Source: Changchengzhania lutea (GTDB taxonomy: Bacteria; Bacteroidota; Bacteroidia; Flavobacteriales; Flavobacteriaceae). From it: a stretch of DNA of 64,000 nt. Made by a program: the position numbers and the translations under genes. Below, in pieces: positions 1-9,116 of the stretch. Numbering within the stretch: the first letter of the stretch is position 1; the number at the start of each line of letters is the position of its first letter. The DNA lies in assembly GCF_006974145.1 (NCBI RefSeq), contig NZ_CP039456.1:496001-560000 (forward strand), written 5' to 3'. The notes beneath the pieces were generated by a model. It was not told where the DNA came from, searched no databases, and was given only the letters and a program-made list of their open reading frames with translations.

Positions 1-1
1 T

Positions 2-2341
2 CACTTCGCCAATATTGGAGTAGACGTGTTGTTACTGGACATTGTTCCAAGAGAATTAACAGACGTAGAAAAAGATAAAGGCTTAACATTAGAAGATAAA
101 GTGGTAAGAAACCGTATTGTAAATAATGCGCTAGCCACCTCTTTAAAATCAAAGCCCTCACCCATTTACCATCCAAAATTTGCTAATCGCATTACCACGG
201 GTAATTTAGAAGATGACATCTCAAAAGTGGCACATGTCGATTGGATCATGGAGGTTGTTGTTGAGCGACTTGACATCAAACAGAAAGTATTTGAAAATCT
301 TGAAAAGCATAGAACGCTTGGCACATTGATTACATCCAATACGTCTGGGATTCCTATAAAATTCATGAGTGAAGGACGTAGTGAAGATTTTCAGAAGCAC
401 TTTTGCGGTACCCACTTTTTTAATCCAGCACGCTATTTAAAGTTATTCGAAATTATTCCTGGTCCAAAAACATCTCAAGATGTTTTAGATTTTCTAAATA
501 TTTACGGTGAAAAGTTCTTAGGAAAAACTTCGGTTGTTGCTAAAGATACACCTGCCTTTATTGGCAATAGAGTTGGAATTTTTAGCATCATGAGTTTATT
601 TCATACCGTTAAGGATTTAGACCTAACCATCGAAGAAGTTGATAAATTAAGTGGTCCTGTTATAGGTAGACCAAAATCGGCCACCTTCAGAACCGTTGAT
701 GTGGTTGGTTTAGACACCTTGGTCCACGTTGCCAATGGGATTAGGGAAAATTGTCCGAAAGACGAGCAACTAGAATTATTCCAACTACCAGATTTTATCG
801 GTACCATGATGGAAAACAAATGGTTGGGAAGCAAGACAGGTCAAGGTTTCTATAAAAAGAACGTCTCTAAAGATGGACAAAAAGAAATCTTATCCCTCGA
901 TTTAAATACCTTGGAATATCGATCGGCTAAACGTGCGAAATTTGCAACTTTAGAGTTAACAAAAACCGTTGATAAAGTTGTTGACCGTTTTAAAATACTG
1001 GTATCTGGAAAAGATAAAGCTGGTAAATTTTACAGAAAAAGTTTCGCGGCATTATTCGCTTACGTTTCAAATAGAATACCAGAAATCACCAATAATTTAT
1101 ATAAAATAGATGATGCCATGAAAGCCGGTTTTGGCTGGGAACATGGTCCTTTTCAAATTTGGGATGCCATTGGTGTCGAGAAAGGCATCGAAATGATGAA
1201 AGCAGAAGGTTTAGAACCTGCGGCTTGGGTTAATGAGATGTTGGCATCTGGAAGTTCATCCTTTTACACGGTTAAAAATGGCGCTACCTATGCTTATGAT
1301 ATTCCGAATAAGACACAAGAAAAAATTCCTGGTCAAGATGCCTTTATCATTTTAGATAACATCAGAAAATCGAAAGAAGTTTTCAAAAATTCTGGTGTGG
1401 TAATCGAAGATTTAGGTGACGGTATTTTAAATTGTGAATTCCAATCTAAAATGAACACCATTGGTGGTGATGTTTTAGCAGGATTAAATAAAGCAGTCGA
1501 TTTAGCAGAAAAAAACTTTGAAGGTTTAGTGATAGGAAATCAAGGTGCCAATTTCTCAGTTGGTGCAAATATTGGTATGATTTTCATGATGGCTGTAGAG
1601 CAAGAATATGATGAATTAAACGCTGCAGTCAAATATTTTCAAGATACGATGATGCGCATGCGTTATTCTTCAATTCCAACAGTTTCTGCGCCCCATGGTA
1701 TGTCGCTAGGTGGTGCTTGTGAGTTATCCATGCATGCCGATAAAGTTGTGGCAGCAGCCGAAACATATATTGGTTTAGTTGAGTTTGGCGTGGGCGTTAT
1801 TCCAGGTGGTGCCGGTTCTAAAGAAATGGCTTTAAGAGCTTCAGATACATTTAATAAAGGGGATGTAGAATTGAATGTATTACAGGAATACTTCTTAACT
1901 ATTGGTATGGCTAAAGTGGCTACATCAGCTTATGAAGCTTTTGATATGGGCATCCTTCAAAAAGGAAAAGATGTTGTCGTTATTAATAAAGACAGACAAA
2001 TTGCAACTGCCAAAGCACATGCTATGTTAATGGCAGATGCAGGCTATACGCAACCCGTAAAACGTAAGGACGTTAAAGTTCTCGGAAAACAGGCCTTAGG
2101 TATGTTTTTAGTAGGAACAGATGCCATGGAAGCAAGTCATTATATAAGTGAACACGACCAAAAAATAGCGAATAAATTAGCCTATGTTATGGCAGGTGGC
2201 GATTTATCTGAACCTACCTTAGTCAGTGAGCAATATCTATTGGATTTAGAACGTGAAGCGTTTTTGAGCTTATGTACCGAACGCAAAACCCTAGAACGTA
2301 TCCAGCACATGTTGAAGACAGGAAAACCATTACGTAATTAA
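2..2341 (+). CDS. fadN: 3-hydroxyacyl-CoA dehydrogenase / enoyl-CoA hydratase (FadN-like), 5' end outside window
   Basis: Bifunctional beta-oxidation enzyme that hydrates enoyl-CoA and oxidises 3-hydroxyacyl-CoA. The gene runs in from the left edge: the frame is open from base 2 and gives HFANIGVDV before the GTG at 26, which is the interior of the NAD-binding Rossmann fold, so that GTG is not the start. Domain order is dehydrogenase first (HFFNP active-site motif about residue 140, second dehydrogenase half to about 420), then a crotonase-like hydratase in the last 300 residues (SAPHGMSLGGACELSMHAD). This order is that of Bacillus FadN rather than of E. coli FadB/FadJ. Thiolase and acyl-CoA dehydrogenase genes follow on the same strand, matching a fadN-fadA-fadE operon. 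Function is secure; the symbol is by analogy. Confidence 0.93.
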   Translation, partial: HFANIGVDVLLLDIVPRELTDVEKDKGLTLEDKVVRNRIVNNALATSLKSKPSPIYHPKFANRITTGNLEDDISKVAHVDWIMEVVVERLDIKQKVFENLEKHRTLGTLITSNTSGIPIKFMSEGRSEDFQKHFCGTHFFNPARYLKLFEIIPGPKTSQDVLDFLNIYGEKFLGKTSVVAKDTPAFIGNRVGIFSIMSLFHTVKDLDLTIEEVDKLSGPVIGRPKSATFRTVDVVGLDTLVHVANGIRENCPKDEQLELFQLPDFIGTMMENKWLGSKTGQGFYKKNVSKDGQKEILSLDLNTLEYRSAKRAKFATLELTKTVDKVVDRFKILVSGKDKAGKFYRKSFAALFAYVSNRIPEITNNLYKIDDAMKAGFGWEHGPFQIWDAIGVEKGIEMMKAEGLEPAAWVNEMLASGSSSFYTVKNGATYAYDIPNKTQEKIPGQDAFIILDNIRKSKEVFKNSGVVIEDLGDGILNCEFQSKMNTIGGDVLAGLNKAVDLAEKNFEGLVIGNQGANFSVGANIGMIFMMAVEQEYDELNAAVKYFQDTMMRMRYSSIPTVSAPHGMSLGGACELSMHADKVVAAAETYIGLVEFGVGVIPGGAGSKEMALRASDTFNKGDVELNVLQEYFLTIGMAKVATSAYEAFDMGILQKGKDVVVINKDRQIATAKAHAMLMADAGYTQPVKRKDVKVLGKQALGMFLVGTDAMEASHYISEHDQKIANKLAYVMAGGDLSEPTLVSEQYLLDLEREAFLSLCTERKTLERIQHMLKTGKPLRN

Positions 2342-2342
2342 T

Positions 2343-2451
2343 CCCCACCTAACCTCCCCAAAGGGGAGGGATTTAGGAAATAAAAACAAAATGTATAACT
2401 AAAAAACATACCCAAAAAGTTCCCTCTCCTTTGGAGAGGGTTAGGGAGAGG
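2343..2451. repeat. paired palindromic repeat (REP/BIME-like), copy A
   Basis: Two different hairpins sit in the gap between fadN and fadA. The first (2343-2370) contains CCTCCCCAAAGGGGAGG preceded by CCCCACCTAA. The second (2421-2451) contains CCCTCTCCTTTGGAGAGGG followed by TTAGGGAGAGG. The same two hairpins in the same relative order occur on the other strand at 15453-15586. The second hairpin ends four bases before the thiolase ATG. Its reading in frame creates a false N-terminal extension of the thiolase from a TTG at 2431. Confidence 0.85.
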
Positions 2452-2454
2452 AAA

Positions 2455-3645
2455 ATGAAACAAGCATATATAGTAAAAGCATACAGAACCGCAGTTGGTA
2501 AAGCGCCAAAAGGTGTTTTCCGTTTTAAAAGAACAGATGAATTGGCTGCAGAAACCATCAAATATATGATGAAGGAATTGCCAAATTTAGACAAGAAACG
2601 AATTGATGACGTTATTGTTGGAAACGCCATGCCAGAAGGTGCACAAGGATTGAATATGGCACGGTTTATTTCATTGATTGGTCTAGATAGTGTAGATGTT
2701 CCTGGTGTAACCGTGAATCGCTTTTGCGCTTCAGGAGTCGAAACCATTGGAATTGCAACAGCTAAAATTCAAGCAGGTATGGCAGATTGTATTATTGCAG
2801 GTGGTGCTGAAAGCATGAGTTCTGTACCAATGACGGGGTTTAAACCTGAGTTAAACTACGATACAGTTAGAGCCGGTCATGAAGACTATTATTGGGGCAT
2901 GGGAAATACGGCCGAAGCTGTAGCAAATCAGTTCAAGGTCTCTCGTGAGGACCAAGATGAATTTGCTTTTAATTCACACATGAAAGCTTTAAAAGCACAA
3001 GCTGAAGATCGTTTTCAAGATCAAATTGTACCTATAGATGTTGAGCAAACTTATATTGATTCAAACGGAAAGAAAGCCATAAAATCATATACCGTTTCAA
3101 AAGACGAAGGGCCACGTGCAGGCACTAGCAAAGAAGCTTTAGCAAAATTACGTCCCGTATTTGCCGCTGGCGGTAGTGTCACGGCAGGAAACTCATCGCA
3201 AATGAGTGATGGGGCTGCGTTTGTTATGGTTATGAGTGAAGATTTAGTAAAAGAACTCAACTTAGAGCCTATTGCTAGACTTGTTAATTATGCTGCTGCA
3301 GGTGTAGAACCTCGTATCATGGGCATTGGCCCGGTAAAAGCCATTCCAAAAGCTTTAAAACAAGCAGGACTCAAACAATCAGATTTAGAATTGATAGAAT
3401 TAAACGAAGCCTTTGCCTCTCAGTCATTAGCGGTTATTAGAGAACTGGACTTGAATCCTGATATCATAAATGTTAATGGCGGTGCCATCGCTTTAGGACA
3501 CCCTTTAGGTTGTACAGGTGCAAAATTATCTGTGCAGTTGTTTGATGAAATGCGAAAACGCGATATGAAAGGAAAATACGGTGCCGTAACCATGTGCGTA
3601 GGTACAGGGCAAGGGGCATGTGGGATTTTTGAGTTTCTTAACTAG
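2455..3645 (+). CDS. fadA: acetyl-CoA C-acyltransferase (3-ketoacyl-CoA thiolase)
   Basis: Thiolase performing the last step of beta-oxidation, cleaving 3-ketoacyl-CoA with CoA. The 396-residue length is usual for the family. Visible motifs: nucleophile Cys in NRFCASGVE (about residue 91), the His motif NGGAIALGHPLGC, and the second active-site Cys in CVGTGQGACG near the C terminus. I start at ATG 2455 (MKQAYIVKAYRT) because the upstream in-frame residues MERVRERK are encoded by a palindromic repeat that gives the same residues in front of an unrelated gene at 15449. It lies about 110 bases after fadN and before a four-helix-bundle gene and the acyl-CoA dehydrogenase, in one co-oriented set. 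Confidence 0.95.
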   Translation: MKQAYIVKAYRTAVGKAPKGVFRFKRTDELAAETIKYMMKELPNLDKKRIDDVIVGNAMPEGAQGLNMARFISLIGLDSVDVPGVTVNRFCASGVETIGIATAKIQAGMADCIIAGGAESMSSVPMTGFKPELNYDTVRAGHEDYYWGMGNTAEAVANQFKVSREDQDEFAFNSHMKALKAQAEDRFQDQIVPIDVEQTYIDSNGKKAIKSYTVSKDEGPRAGTSKEALAKLRPVFAAGGSVTAGNSSQMSDGAAFVMVMSEDLVKELNLEPIARLVNYAAAGVEPRIMGIGPVKAIPKALKQAGLKQSDLELIELNEAFASQSLAVIRELDLNPDIINVNGGAIALGHPLGCTGAKLSVQLFDEMRKRDMKGKYGAVTMCVGTGQGACGIFEFLN

Positions 3646-4076
3646 AAAGACAAGAGAATAGAGAGAAAAGAAAAAGGACAATGTGTGCTAAGCAGAGACA
3701 TAATTATAAGAATTTAAAAATCTGGAAACTCGGTTTGGAAATTACAAATGATATTTCTGATATGTTGTTAGATTTCCCAAAACACGAACAGTTTGATTTA
3801 AGTTCACAGATAAGTAGATGTTCGGTTTCAATGCCAAGTAATATTGCTGAAGGTTCTGCTAGAACAGATAAATCCTTCAGTCATTTTTTAGACATTTCTT
3901 TAGGTTCTTCTTTCGAATTAGGCACACAATTATTAGTAGCGCAACATAGAAAATATATAAATAACGAAACATTAAAAATGCTAGAAGAAAAAATAGAAGA
4001 ATTCCAAAAAATGACCATGGGATTTCAAAATGGTCTCAATTAGAGTCTATTTTCTATTCTCTTTCTTCTCTAATCT
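3644..4076. repeat. imperfect inverted repeat flanking the four-helix-bundle gene
   Basis: Purine-rich sequence at 3644-3670 and its pyrimidine-rich inverse at 4046-4076 bracket the gene. The best shared block is GAGAATAGA (3654-3662; inverse TCTATTCTC at 4053-4061), with partial similarity for about ten bases on each side. The match is loose enough that low complexity could account for part of it. Confidence 0.5.
3681..4043 (+). CDS. four helix bundle protein (S23/IVS-type)
   Basis: A 120-residue, almost entirely helical protein with the family hallmarks NYKNLKIWKLGLEITNDI near the start and SRCSVSMPSNIAEGSAR in the middle. This family was first seen in intervening sequences of 23S rRNA genes and is structurally related to the accessory protein Avd of diversity-generating retroelements; its job in stand-alone form is not established. 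Here it sits between two beta-oxidation genes with which it has no obvious link. It is bounded by an imperfect inverted repeat sharing GAGAATAGA (3654-3662 and, inverted, 4053-4061). I see no reverse transcriptase nearby. The flanks suggest a small insertion rather than an operon member; that is inference. Confidence 0.85.
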   Translation: MCAKQRHNYKNLKIWKLGLEITNDISDMLLDFPKHEQFDLSSQISRCSVSMPSNIAEGSARTDKSFSHFLDISLGSSFELGTQLLVAQHRKYINNETLKMLEEKIEEFQKMTMGFQNGLN

Positions 4077-4088
4077 AAAAACATAGTA

Positions 4089-5897
4089 ATGGGAGCAACA
4101 GAAAAAGAATTATTAAGAGGTGGGCAATTTTTGGTAAAAGAAACCAATTGCGAAGATGTGTTCACTCCTGAAGATTTTTCAGAAGAACAACATATGATGA
4201 AAGAAGCGGTTATGGAATTTAACGACCGTGAAATCATTCCACACAAACCGCGCTTTGAGGCGAAGGATTATGCTTTAACCGAAGAAGTTATGCGTAAAGC
4301 TGGGGAATTAGGGTTTTTAGGTGTCGCTGTACCTGAAGCTTATGGCGGACTCGGTATGGGATTTGTTTCCACGGTGCTTACCTGCGATTATATTTCTAGC
4401 GGAACAGGTTCATTCAGCACCGCTTTTGGTGCGCATACAGGCATTGGCACCCTGCCCATTACCTTATATGGTACGGAAGAGCAGAAACAAAAATATGTTC
4501 CAAAATTAGCTACAGGCGAATGGTTTGGAGCATACTGTTTAACAGAACCAGGCGCTGGTAGTGATGCCAATTCGGGTAAAACGACTGCTGAACTTTCTGA
4601 AGATGGAAAAAGCTACAAGATAAATGGCCAAAAAATGTGGATCTCAAATGCAGGATTTTGTCGTTTAATGATTGTTTTTGCCCGGATTGAGGACGATAAA
4701 AACATCACGGGTTTTATTGTTGAATTTGATAAAGAGCATCCTAATGGAATCGTTTTAGGTGAAGAAGAACACAAATTAGGCATTCGTGCCTCATCAACGC
4801 GTCAAGTATTCTTTAATGATACTGTTGTTCCTGTAGAAAATATGTTGGCTGGTCGTGGCGAAGGTTTTAAAATCGCCATGAATGCCCTTAATGTGGGCCG
4901 AATAAAATTGGCTGCAGCCTGTTTAGATTCGCAACGTCGCATTCTAACCACAGCAGTACAATATGCCAACGAACGGAAACAGTTTAAAACTCGTATTTCA
5001 GATTTTGGTGCTATTAAAGTGAAGCTTGCAGAGATGGCGACGAGTGCTTATGCTGGAGAATCGGCCACTTACAGAGCTTCTAAAGATATTGAAGATCGTA
5101 TCGCATTGCGTGAAGCGGCAGGAAACTCTAACCAAGAAGCCGAATTGAAAGGCGTTGAGGAATATGCTATAGAATGTTCTATTTTAAAAGTAGCCGTGTC
5201 TGAAGATGTTCAAAACTGCGCAGATGAAGGCATTCAAATTTTTGGAGGTATGGGATTCTCAGAAGAAACGCCTATGGAAGCTGCTTGGAGAGACGCTCGT
5301 ATTGCGCGCATCTACGAAGGCACCAATGAGATTAACCGCATGCTCTCTGTGGGGATGCTCGTAAAAAAAGCCATGAAAGGTCATGTCGATTTATTGGGTC
5401 CTGCACAAGCCGTTCAAGAAGAATTGATGGGTATCCCTTCTTTTGATACACCAGACTATTCTGAGTTGTTTTCAGAAGAAAAAGAAATGATCAAGAAGTT
5501 AAAAAAGACTTTTTTGATGGTTGCTGGTGGAGCCGTTCAAAAATACGGTCAGAAACTGGAAGATCACCAACAGCTTTTAATTGCTGCAGCCGATATCTTA
5601 ATTGAAATCTACATGGCAGAATCGGCCATTTTAAGAACTGAAAAGAATGTGAAACGTTCCGGAGAAGCCTCTCAGTCTGTTCAAATAGCGATGTCTAAAT
5701 TATATTTATATCATGCTGTAGATATTATTGAAGAAAAAGGAAAAGAAAGTATCATTTCCTTTGCAGAAGGTGATGAGCAACGCATGCTACTAACAGGTCT
5801 TAAGCGCTTTACCAAATATGCAAACTACCCAGATATTGTAGATTTACGCAAAGAAATTGCCGAAAAAGTAAAAGAAGAAAATAAATATTGTTTTTGA
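4089..5897 (+). CDS. fadE: acyl-CoA dehydrogenase family protein (FadE-like)
   Basis: FAD-dependent dehydrogenase for the first beta-oxidation step, introducing a double bond into acyl-CoA. At 602 residues it is longer than the 380-residue short/medium-chain type and matches the long form with a helical C-terminal extension found beside FadN/FadA. Motifs: CLTEPGAGSDAN (signature 1), GGMGFSEETPME, and the catalytic Glu in YEGTNEINRM around residue 410. The first thirty residues precede the N-terminal helical domain. It ends the beta-oxidation operon and is followed by a strong bidirectional terminator at 5930-5961. Electrons would pass to an electron-transfer flavoprotein encoded elsewhere. 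Confidence 0.94.
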   Translation: MGATEKELLRGGQFLVKETNCEDVFTPEDFSEEQHMMKEAVMEFNDREIIPHKPRFEAKDYALTEEVMRKAGELGFLGVAVPEAYGGLGMGFVSTVLTCDYISSGTGSFSTAFGAHTGIGTLPITLYGTEEQKQKYVPKLATGEWFGAYCLTEPGAGSDANSGKTTAELSEDGKSYKINGQKMWISNAGFCRLMIVFARIEDDKNITGFIVEFDKEHPNGIVLGEEEHKLGIRASSTRQVFFNDTVVPVENMLAGRGEGFKIAMNALNVGRIKLAAACLDSQRRILTTAVQYANERKQFKTRISDFGAIKVKLAEMATSAYAGESATYRASKDIEDRIALREAAGNSNQEAELKGVEEYAIECSILKVAVSEDVQNCADEGIQIFGGMGFSEETPMEAAWRDARIARIYEGTNEINRMLSVGMLVKKAMKGHVDLLGPAQAVQEELMGIPSFDTPDYSELFSEEKEMIKKLKKTFLMVAGGAVQKYGQKLEDHQQLLIAAADILIEIYMAESAILRTEKNVKRSGEASQSVQIAMSKLYLYHAVDIIEEKGKESIISFAEGDEQRMLLTGLKRFTKYANYPDIVDLRKEIAEKVKEENKYCF

Positions 5898-5929
5898 GTA
5901 TAACTCAAATTTAAGTGACTAATTCAAAT

Positions 5930-5961
5930 AAAAAATGCTCTGAAATTTCAGAGCATTTTTT
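5930..5961. terminator. bidirectional intrinsic terminator
   Basis: Perfect 20-bp palindrome TGCTCTGAAATTTCAGAGCA (5936-5955) flanked by A-run on the left and T-run on the right, between the converging acyl-CoA dehydrogenase and subtilisin genes. The symmetry allows it to serve both strands. Confidence 0.9.
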
Positions 5962-5982
5962 ATCTATATTAAATTGATAATA

Positions 5983-7371
5983 TTATTCGCTCACGGCTTT
6001 ATAAGCATTAACCTTCCCTTTACCAAAGAACACACTACTTCCATTAGTGCCAATTTTATCTACACTTTTAAATAACTGCTTTTCTACTTCATGCGGATCC
6101 ATTTCTCCTCCATTTTTTCCAATAATTAATGCAGCTACACCAGCAACATGAGGTGCTGCCATACTTGTACCTTGAGCATAATAAAATGAGGCCCCTCCTC
6201 CTCCTGCGCTTAATATCATACTATCAACAGAAAATGAAAAAACAAAGTCACCACCAGGAGCAGCGATATCAACTAATGATCTTCCAGTATTAGAATATGA
6301 TGCAGAAGTATTTTCTGGACCTGTTGCACCAACTGCTATAACATTGTTTAAATCTGCAGGTAAAACTATAGTAGATCCATTTCCATCTCCATTCATTGCA
6401 TCATTACCAGCAGAGGTTATTATTGTAACACCATTTTTGTATGCGTAATCGATTGCTCTTTGTTGAGCCAGTACAATCTCTTGAATAAACTTAGAAGGTA
6501 TTTTCCCTAAAAAAATGCCATCGTCATCATAAAACTTACCGTCTTTATTCAAAGTGGTACCTAAACTCATATTGATTACATCTGCTCCATTATTAGCAGC
6601 ATACACAATTCCAGCATTTATCCCACTAAAAGATCCCGATCCTGTAAATTCAGATAATACTTTTATTGCCATGATTTCTGCATTAGGTGCTACGCCAATA
6701 ATCCCATAATCACTATCGGCTCCAGCAGCGGTACCGGCAACATGAGAACCATGATTAAAAAATGATTGACCACCATTTTCTCTAACATACCAATTTTCAC
6801 CAGGTACAAAGGACATAGAAAGTTCGGTATTTAAATTTGGACTCAAATCTGGGTGGTCTTTATTAATACCGCTATCTAAAATTGCAATTCTCACTTCAGA
6901 ACCGGTATAACCAGCATCCCAAGCTTCAGGCACATCTATATCATCCAGTCCCCATAAATACCCGTTTTCAAAGAAGAATTCACCATCACCAGGACTTGCT
7001 AAAGGATTAACATCTATAGGTTTAATCCAATTTATAGACAAATCAGGAACCACAGACTTTACGGCTGCTATGCTAGATACATTTTTTTCAAAATTAGCTT
7101 CGTTAGACTTCATAACCACAATTCCAATTTCTGGAATCGTTCTAATAACTTTTCCATATTTAGAGACAGACGTTATAAAATCACTTGCAAGAGTCTCTGA
7201 TTTTGATAATACCATAAAAGAACTGTTAGAATTCCCTTTAACATTACCGTTTTTTCCTTGAACGGAAGAATTCGATTCGACCGATGATTCATTCATTTCA
7301 ATAATTTCATTTTCACAAGAAAACAGAAATGTTGCTAAAAATATTAGCATAATTGGTTTTGATAATTTCAT
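5983..7371 (-). CDS. S8 (subtilisin) family serine peptidase lipoprotein
   Basis: Secreted serine protease of 462 residues. The N terminus has a signal peptide ending in a lipobox (LATFLFSC), so it should be lipid-anchored. An inhibitor-I9-like propeptide region follows (about 45-110). The catalytic triad is intact: Asp in AILDSGINKDHPD (about 164), His in NHGSHVAGTAAG (about 210), Ser in GTSMAAPHVAGVAA (about 402). No C-terminal sorting domain is visible. It stands alone; the left end of the IS1595-family element lies only about 55 bases upstream of its start, so the insertion may have altered its promoter. Probably a nutritional or processing protease; the substrate is unknown. Confidence 0.93.
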   Translation of the reverse strand: MKLSKPIMLIFLATFLFSCENEIIEMNESSVESNSSVQGKNGNVKGNSNSSFMVLSKSETLASDFITSVSKYGKVIRTIPEIGIVVMKSNEANFEKNVSSIAAVKSVVPDLSINWIKPIDVNPLASPGDGEFFFENGYLWGLDDIDVPEAWDAGYTGSEVRIAILDSGINKDHPDLSPNLNTELSMSFVPGENWYVRENGGQSFFNHGSHVAGTAAGADSDYGIIGVAPNAEIMAIKVLSEFTGSGSFSGINAGIVYAANNGADVINMSLGTTLNKDGKFYDDDGIFLGKIPSKFIQEIVLAQQRAIDYAYKNGVTIITSAGNDAMNGDGNGSTIVLPADLNNVIAVGATGPENTSASYSNTGRSLVDIAAPGGDFVFSFSVDSMILSAGGGGASFYYAQGTSMAAPHVAGVAALIIGKNGGEMDPHEVEKQLFKSVDKIGTNGSSVFFGKGKVNAYKAVSE

Positions 7372-7426
7372 TTTAATTGGTTTAAGATTAATAACTGATT
7401 TTTATTAGTAAATTTATATTTGGAGA

Positions 7427-8444
7427 GAAAATTTTTGTATATCCGTAAACACCCCTATATTGATTAATATTTTGTATATTTAATTGATTCAAAAACAGTT
7501 AGCTATGGATATATTTTCTTTTGGGGTTCATTTCACAGATGAAAAGAGTTGCAGGCTTCATTTCAAGGAGCAAAGGGACAAGCAAGGTGTTGTTTGTAAG
7601 CGTTGCGGATGTACAGACCACTATTGGCTGATCAATAAATGGAGCTATCAATGTAAATCCTGCAACTCAAGGACATCATTGCGCAGTGGCACCATAATGG
7701 AAAGCTCTAAATTGTCATTTCTGGTTTGGTACAAGACCATTTTTTTGATGAGCACCACAAAAAAAGGATTTTCCAGTAAAGAGATACAGCGCCAGTTGGG
7801 GCTAAAACGTTATGAGCCAGTTTGGGCAATGGTCCATAAACTGCGTAGAGCAATGGGGGATCGTGATGACAGGTACACATTGGAAGGAATGATAGAAATG
7901 GATGAAGGCTATTTTACTATTGAAGCCTCGGAACAAGCACACAAAACCCAAAAAGCAGGTCGAGGGAGCAAAACTAAATCCAATGTTATGATTATGGCAG
8001 AAAGCACCATACTGGAAGATATAGAAACAGGAAAAGTAGATAGACAATGCCGTTATTTTAAAGCTAAGGTATTAGAAGACCACAAGGCAGATGGCACAGA
8101 CCAAAGCTTCAAAGACGCTATTGATGACGAGCAAACTATTATATTTACAGATAAGAGTACTTCATATGTAAATATTGCAGACTATGTAGAAATACATATG
8201 ACAGAGAAATCAAACGAACAAACCACCAAAGAAACACTCAAATGGGTGCATATAGCAATAAGCAATGCTAAAAGGAACTTTGCGGGAACTTATCATAAAA
8301 TCAAGAAGAAATATTTGCAATTATATCTGAACGAGTTTGTTTATAAGCTCAACCGCAGGTATTTTGGAGAACGAATCTTTGATAGGCTTATTATTGCTAG
8401 CATTACAGCTAATGGACATTAAACGGATATACAAGAAAATTTTC
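7427..8444 (+). mobile_element. IS1595-family insertion sequence
   Basis: One transposase gene bounded by terminal inverted repeats. The left end GAAAATTTTTGTATATCCGT (7427-7446) matches the inverse of the right end, GAAAATTTTC plus TTGTATATCCGT (8423-8444), with one small gap. The element is about 1.02 kb. I could not identify the 8-bp target duplication expected for the family, so the outer ends may be a few bases off. Confidence 0.85.
7505..8422 (+). CDS. IS1595 family transposase (ISXO2-like)
   Basis: DDE-type transposase of 305 residues. The N terminus carries a zinc-ribbon (CKRCGCTDHYW then CKSCNSRTSLRSGT), typical of the family, followed by a helical DNA-binding region (FSSKEIQRQLGLKRYEPVW). 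Catalytic elements visible: IEMDEGYF, FTDKSTSYVNI, and the C-terminal block HIAISNAKRNFAGTYH with YLNEFVYKLNRR. I start at ATG 7505 (MDIFSFGVHF) rather than the upstream TTG at 7484, because family members begin close to this motif. The frame is intact, so the element could still be active. Confidence 0.92.
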   Translation: MDIFSFGVHFTDEKSCRLHFKEQRDKQGVVCKRCGCTDHYWLINKWSYQCKSCNSRTSLRSGTIMESSKLSFLVWYKTIFLMSTTKKGFSSKEIQRQLGLKRYEPVWAMVHKLRRAMGDRDDRYTLEGMIEMDEGYFTIEASEQAHKTQKAGRGSKTKSNVMIMAESTILEDIETGKVDRQCRYFKAKVLEDHKADGTDQSFKDAIDDEQTIIFTDKSTSYVNIADYVEIHMTEKSNEQTTKETLKWVHIAISNAKRNFAGTYHKIKKKYLQLYLNEFVYKLNRRYFGERIFDRLIIASITANGH

Positions 8445-8627
8445 AATAATATATTAATTTAAAATTGAATAATTCAAAATTTCAAATAAATAACAATAAT
8501 AACCTGCCCAAGTGCAATATTTAGCATGGTTTTGGACAAAAATAAAAAGTCAAAATAATTATATGAAAGTGCAAAACATTCCTAAATTTCGAAACGTTTT
8601 TATTTTTATTAATTTAGTGGAAAATAT

Positions 8628-9110
8628 ATGATTATGAAAGTTTCATATTTATTATTCACACTATTATCTTATGCTGTAAAAACAGCTCAATCTGAAACAT
8701 TATCCCCTAAACTAGAAAACGTCTCATGGATTTCAGGCAATTGGAAAGGAGAAGCTTTTGGTGGACAAACCGAAGAAAACTGGAGTGAACCCTCTGGCGA
8801 ATCGATGATGGCTAACTTTAAACTTATCAACGATAATAAAGTGTCGTTTTATGAAATTGAAATTATCCGCAAATTAGAAAACACGCTCATTCTTCAATTA
8901 AAACATTTCATTAACGATTTAAAAGGATGGGAAACAAAAGATGAAACGGTCGATTTTCCTTTAAAAGAAATCACTTCTAATAAAGTTATTTTCAAAGGAA
9001 AAGAAGAGATTATCTTTGAAAAAGTGAGTCCGAATGAAATGAACGTGTATTTAAACAAATACAAGGGAGAAGGCTCTATGGAATCCACCAAATTTAATTA
9101 CAAAAAATAA
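8628..9110 (+). CDS. DUF6265 family exported protein
   Basis: A 160-residue protein with a signal peptide and a compact beta-rich domain. The pattern WISGNWKGEAFGGQTEENWSE, then a beta-strand with YEIEIIRK, then a strand ending LKGWETKDE is that of DUF6265, a lipocalin-like family of unknown function common in Bacteroidetes. Two start codons are close together (MIM); either is possible. It is six bases ahead of the M28 peptidase gene and probably co-transcribed with it. No catalytic residues are apparent; ligand binding would be a guess. Confidence 0.75.
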   Translation: MIMKVSYLLFTLLSYAVKTAQSETLSPKLENVSWISGNWKGEAFGGQTEENWSEPSGESMMANFKLINDNKVSFYEIEIIRKLENTLILQLKHFINDLKGWETKDETVDFPLKEITSNKVIFKGKEEIIFEKVSPNEMNVYLNKYKGEGSMESTKFNYKK

Positions 9111-9116
9111 CAAGTT

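Noticed and set aside
2431-2454. N-terminal extension MERVRERK of the thiolase
   Set aside because: Encoded by a palindromic repeat and identical to the extension in front of the AAA+ ATPase at 15473; the family start is at MKQAY.
3681-4043. Diversity-generating retroelement, suggested by an Avd-like protein
   Set aside because: No reverse transcriptase, template repeat or variable repeat was seen in the window.
7419-8452. 8-bp target duplication for the IS1595 element
   Set aside because: The bases next to the inverted repeats (TTTGGAGA and AATAATAT) do not match.
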